From Sulfurimonas hydrogeniphila (GTDB lineage: Bacteria > Campylobacterota > Campylobacteria > Campylobacterales > Sulfurimonadaceae): DNA of 64,000 bases. The stretch covers positions 1,178,001-1,242,000 of the forward strand of contig NZ_CP035534.1 of assembly GCF_009068765.1 (NCBI RefSeq). The letters run 5' to 3'. Shown here piece by piece: positions 61,276 through 64,000 of the stretch; position 1 is the stretch's first letter; each line of letters opens with the position of its first letter. The notes under the pieces are model-generated. The model did not search any database. It had not been told where the DNA came from and was given only the letters and a program-made list of their open reading frames with translations. A program made the translations under genes and the position numbers.

Positions 61276-61398
61276 GAAAGCTCCTTTACATGTATTGCAT
61301 ACTAAAGTATACAACCAAACAGCTTAATCATTAAGTTCCTTTAGTATTTCTAAGTATTTTTAGATAAAATACTAGAAAATATAATGAAGAGATTTTGA

Positions 61399-62673
61399 AT
61401 GAATATTCCAACAAATTTAATCAAAGATAAAAAAATTCTCCTTGGTGTAACCGGCTCTATTGCTGTGTACAAAACACTCGAACTCGTCAGGGAATTCATT
61501 AAAGCCGGAGCAGAGGTAAAGGTTGTTATGAGTGAGAGTGCAAAAAAATTTATAACTCCGCTCACTTTTGAAACCCTCACTTCAAATCAGGTCCTTGATG
61601 ACACAAACGAGTCCTGGGCAAATGAGCATAACCACATTAAAATCACCCAATGGGCAGACATCATGGTCATTGCTCCTGCAACGGCAAACACCATCGCCAA
61701 ACTTGCCAATGCCATTGCAGACAATATGCTGCTGCAATGCGCGCTTGCTTTTAGCGGTATGAAAATTTTGGCACCCTCGGCAAATACAAATATGCTCCAA
61801 AATCCAATCACTCAGGCAAATTTGAAGATGCTCGGCATTGCAAACTATACTATTTTAGAGACGCAGACAAAAGAGTTGGCCTGCAAGACCGTCGGTGACG
61901 GTGCTATGGCCGACCCTTTGGATATTTTTTATCAAACCAGCCGTGAACTTTTAAAAGAGGAGTTTTGGGAACACAGACGGGTGATAGTAACCGGCGGAGG
62001 CACGATAGAAAAAATAGATGAAGTGCGCTACATCTCAAACTTTTCAAGCGGAAAAATGGCATCGGCTTTGGCAACGGCACTCTATTTAAAAGGGGCAGAT
62101 GTTAATCTCATCGCCACAAAATTTGACCGTGACCTGCCTGTCAATATGCATAAAATAGACGTAGAAGACACACAGGAGATGCTTGAGTATCTTGTCGATT
62201 CCATACGCATTGCAAAAAAAGGCAAGCTTTCAAAAGCGACACTCATACGTGACGAGCATATTCATCTTATCCAAAAAAAGCCTTATCTCTTTATGGCAGC
62301 GGCGGTGAGTGACTATGTTCCTGAATTTCCTCAAAATACCAAACTTAAAAAAGAGGATTTGGGTGAAAAGTGGGAGTTGCATCTCAAAAAAAATATTGAT
62401 ATTTTAAGTACCATCGACAAAGAAGGCATTACAGTCATAGGTTTTAAAGCAGAAATGGACAAAGAAAAAGCCGAAAAAAATGCAAAAAAGATGTTACAGG
62501 AGAAAAAACTTGACGCGGTCTGTCTCAATGTTTTACAAAATGCCTCAAGCTTTGGCAGTGACGAAAATGAAATAGACTTTATTACACCACAAAAAAATGT
62601 GCACATACCAAAAGCGGACAAATTGCATGTATCTTTTGAAATAATCAAAAATGCAAAAGAGCTGCAAGAATAG
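61399..62673 (+). CDS. coaBC: Bifunctional phosphopantothenoylcysteine decarboxylase / ligase
   Basis: Two successive steps of coenzyme A synthesis. N-terminal CoaC flavodoxin-like part: LLGVTGSIAVYKTLELVREF, catalytic His in SWANEHNHIKITQWAD, MVIAPATANTIAKLANAIAD. C-terminal CoaB: VIVTGGGTIEKIDEVRYISN, SGKMASALA, FMAAAVSDYVPEF and the AKxxxx-type GFKAEMD. The 424 residues are typical. Adjacent to uppS with no gap. Confidence 0.96.
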   Translation: MNIPTNLIKDKKILLGVTGSIAVYKTLELVREFIKAGAEVKVVMSESAKKFITPLTFETLTSNQVLDDTNESWANEHNHIKITQWADIMVIAPATANTIAKLANAIADNMLLQCALAFSGMKILAPSANTNMLQNPITQANLKMLGIANYTILETQTKELACKTVGDGAMADPLDIFYQTSRELLKEEFWEHRRVIVTGGGTIEKIDEVRYISNFSSGKMASALATALYLKGADVNLIATKFDRDLPVNMHKIDVEDTQEMLEYLVDSIRIAKKGKLSKATLIRDEHIHLIQKKPYLFMAAAVSDYVPEFPQNTKLKKEDLGEKWELHLKKNIDILSTIDKEGITVIGFKAEMDKEKAEKNAKKMLQEKKLDAVCLNVLQNASSFGSDENEIDFITPQKNVHIPKADKLHVSFEIIKNAKELQE

Positions 62674-63354
62674 ATGATGAACAAGGCCAGACATATAGCC
62701 ATCATAATGGACGGAAATGGACGATGGGCAGAGCAACAGGGCAAAAAAAGAGTCAAAGGGCATGAAGCAGGTGCAAAAGTCGTCAAAGCAATCACAACCT
62801 ATTGTTCAAATGATGAAGATATAGAACGCCTGACACTTTATGCCTTTTCAACGGAAAACTGGAAAAGACCACGTCTCGAAGTTGAGTTTTTAATGAAACT
62901 TTTGGAAAAATATCTCAAAGACGAATTGCCCTCTTACTTACAGAACAATGTCAGATTTGAAGCTATCGGTGACATTCGTGCTTTTTCAAAATCACTGCAA
63001 AAAACCATACAGACGGTAGAAGAAAAAACGGCGCATTGTGACGGATTGGTGCAGAGTCTCGCCCTGAACTACGGTGCACAGGATGAGATTCTTCGTGCTA
63101 TAAATTCTTTAAAAAAACAGGATGAGAACATCACACTGGAGATGCTTAACAATGCACTTGACTGCAAAGTAGCCGTAGATATACTCATTCGTACCGGAGG
63201 AGACAAGCGGCTTTCAAACTTTCTGCTTTGGCAGTCGGCATATGCAGAGCTTTTTTTTACAGATACGCTCTGGCCGGACTTTACATGTAAAGAATTAGAA
63301 AAAATTCTACAAAAATTTACAAAAATTGAAAGACGATTTGGTGGTTTAAAATGA
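62674..63354 (+). CDS. uppS: Undecaprenyl diphosphate synthase
   Basis: Makes the lipid carrier used for peptidoglycan and LPS. cis-Prenyltransferase motifs: HIAIIMDGNGRWAEQQGKKR (Asp and Arg in the substrate site), GAKVVKAITTYC, LTLYAFSTENWKRP, and the C-terminal ILIRTGGDKRLSNFLLWQ, AELFFTDTLWPDFTCKEL. 226 residues. ATG at 62674 or 62677 (tandem). The stop overlaps the prepilin peptidase start (ATGA). Confidence 0.96.
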   Translation: MMNKARHIAIIMDGNGRWAEQQGKKRVKGHEAGAKVVKAITTYCSNDEDIERLTLYAFSTENWKRPRLEVEFLMKLLEKYLKDELPSYLQNNVRFEAIGDIRAFSKSLQKTIQTVEEKTAHCDGLVQSLALNYGAQDEILRAINSLKKQDENITLEMLNNALDCKVAVDILIRTGGDKRLSNFLLWQSAYAELFFTDTLWPDFTCKELEKILQKFTKIERRFGGLK

Positions 63355-64000
63355 TGGAACTTGGCATAGCTTTTATACTCGGTATACTTTTTGGTTCTTT
63401 TTTAAATGTTGTCATTCTTCGCATACCAAAGGGAGAAAGCGTTGTTTTTGATGCGTCACACTGCCCTGCATGCAATGAAAAGCTCAAACCCTGGCATAAC
63501 ATTCCGCTTTTTTCATGGATTTTTCTAGCAGGAAAATGTGCCTACTGCAAATCACATATTTCTGTGCAGTACCCGCTTATAGAACTTCTCTCAGGTTTTA
63601 TTTTTGTCATTCTTGCCAATAAATTCGGACTGAATCTACCGGCATTTTTCATAGCTTTGAGTTTTTTGATGCTTTTAGCGCTTTCGGTTATAGATTTCAG
63701 ATACAAAATGGTACCCGATTCACTCAACCTCTTGGCTATTTTCTTTGCCATACTCGGCGCATGGAGTATTCAAGGTTTTGTTCTTAACCTGGAAAACGCC
63801 CTCCTTTTTGCCGGTGGTTTTACACTCCTGCGTTTTACTCTTTCTTATTACTTAACATCATCTGTATTTAGAGCCGGACTAAAAACGAAAACATCCTGGA
63901 ACAGGCACTATGACAGAACACCTTTTATAGAAGCTATGGGAGAAGGCGACATTATGGTAGCGGCTGCAATGGGCGCACTTTTGGGAGTCAAACTTGGTCT
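63351..64000 (+). CDS. pilD: Prepilin peptidase (PilD, A24), C-terminus cut by window edge
   Basis: A membrane aspartyl protease that cleaves and methylates type IV prepilins and pseudopilins. 216 codons are in the window. N-terminal methylase region: LGILFGSFLNVVILRIPKGE; Cys motifs CPACNEKLKPWHNIP and CAYCKS (zinc-ribbon type); catalytic Asp in SVIDFRYKMVPD, and the second Asp in EGDIMVAAAMGAL. Start ATG 63351 overlaps the uppS stop. Pilin genes are not in the window. Confidence 0.95.
   Translation, partial: MMELGIAFILGILFGSFLNVVILRIPKGESVVFDASHCPACNEKLKPWHNIPLFSWIFLAGKCAYCKSHISVQYPLIELLSGFIFVILANKFGLNLPAFFIALSFLMLLALSVIDFRYKMVPDSLNLLAIFFAILGAWSIQGFVLNLENALLFAGGFTLLRFTLSYYLTSSVFRAGLKTKTSWNRHYDRTPFIEAMGEGDIMVAAAMGALLGVKLG

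Overview
The window reads as chromosomal DNA of a Campylobacterota (Epsilonproteobacteria) chemolithotroph, most like Sulfurimonas or a close relative. The evidence is the low-GC, gene-dense layout with many overlapping starts and stops, the napAGHBFLD-type nitrate reductase cluster, the cytoplasmic SdhA/SdhB plus CCG-domain succinate dehydrogenase/fumarate reductase, BioV as the pimeloyl-ACP esterase, a MOMP-like porin and an adjacent LpxE-like/EptA pair. Genus is inference; no rRNA or tRNA gene is visible.

Layout: 1-9.7 kb holds hemL (cut by the window edge), a TonB-like protein, a CitE-like lyase with a small cytochrome c, then a run of housekeeping genes (folD, lepB, site-2 protease, rpiB, apt, trpB, pepA). 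9.7-15.2 kb holds a small unexplained ORF, metE, a thiamine-binding-type protein, ychF and a porin. 15.3-23.3 kb is the periplasmic nitrate reductase cluster, read leftward from an FNR-type promoter, with a PAS-domain gene embedded and a frameshifted napL. 23.4-31.7 kb has psd-truD-thiL, a degenerate GGDEF protein, the sdh/frd-type operon and a hemerythrin with its own FNR-type promoter. 31.8-45.2 kb has xth, an AraC regulator, mog, then a long leftward gene string (motA, motB, fliP, trmA, TrkA-like, aroB, mscS-like, mtaB, protease-dead FtsH-like, bioV). 45.2-50.3 kb holds the lipid A modification pair, a palindromic repeat element, glmU, a frameshifted hydrogenase maturation protease and a mismatch glycosylase. 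58.0-64.0 kb returns to core genes: ycaO, an RlmI-like methyltransferase, a rhodanese, coaBC, uppS and a prepilin peptidase cut by the edge.

The accessory region is 50.27-57.9 kb. It is visibly more AT-rich and consists of short gene modules separated by sites with the structure of integron attC sites. For three modules the R'' box at the end is the exact reverse complement of the R' box at the start, and for another it matches in all but one base, as cassette biology predicts. Cargo is a DUF2846 lipoprotein, a repeat-bearing lipoprotein with a small unknown protein, a 980-residue UvrD-like helicase with a possible embedded nuclease and zinc ribbons, and two toxin-antitoxin pairs (MazEF-like and RelE-like). 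No integron integrase is in the window, so this looks like an integrase-less attC cluster (CALIN) or part of a larger array. The helicase cassette is the best candidate for an uncharacterised, possibly anti-phage, system.

Other genome-scale signals: the palindrome TTACATGTAA occurs exactly 11 times in 64 kb, mostly inside genes and never in the cassette region; three promoters (nap, porin, hemerythrin) carry a perfect TTGAT-N4-ATCAA box at the same distance from a -10 box; and two single-base homopolymer deletions break napL and the hydrogenase protease, which could be real or sequencing artefacts.
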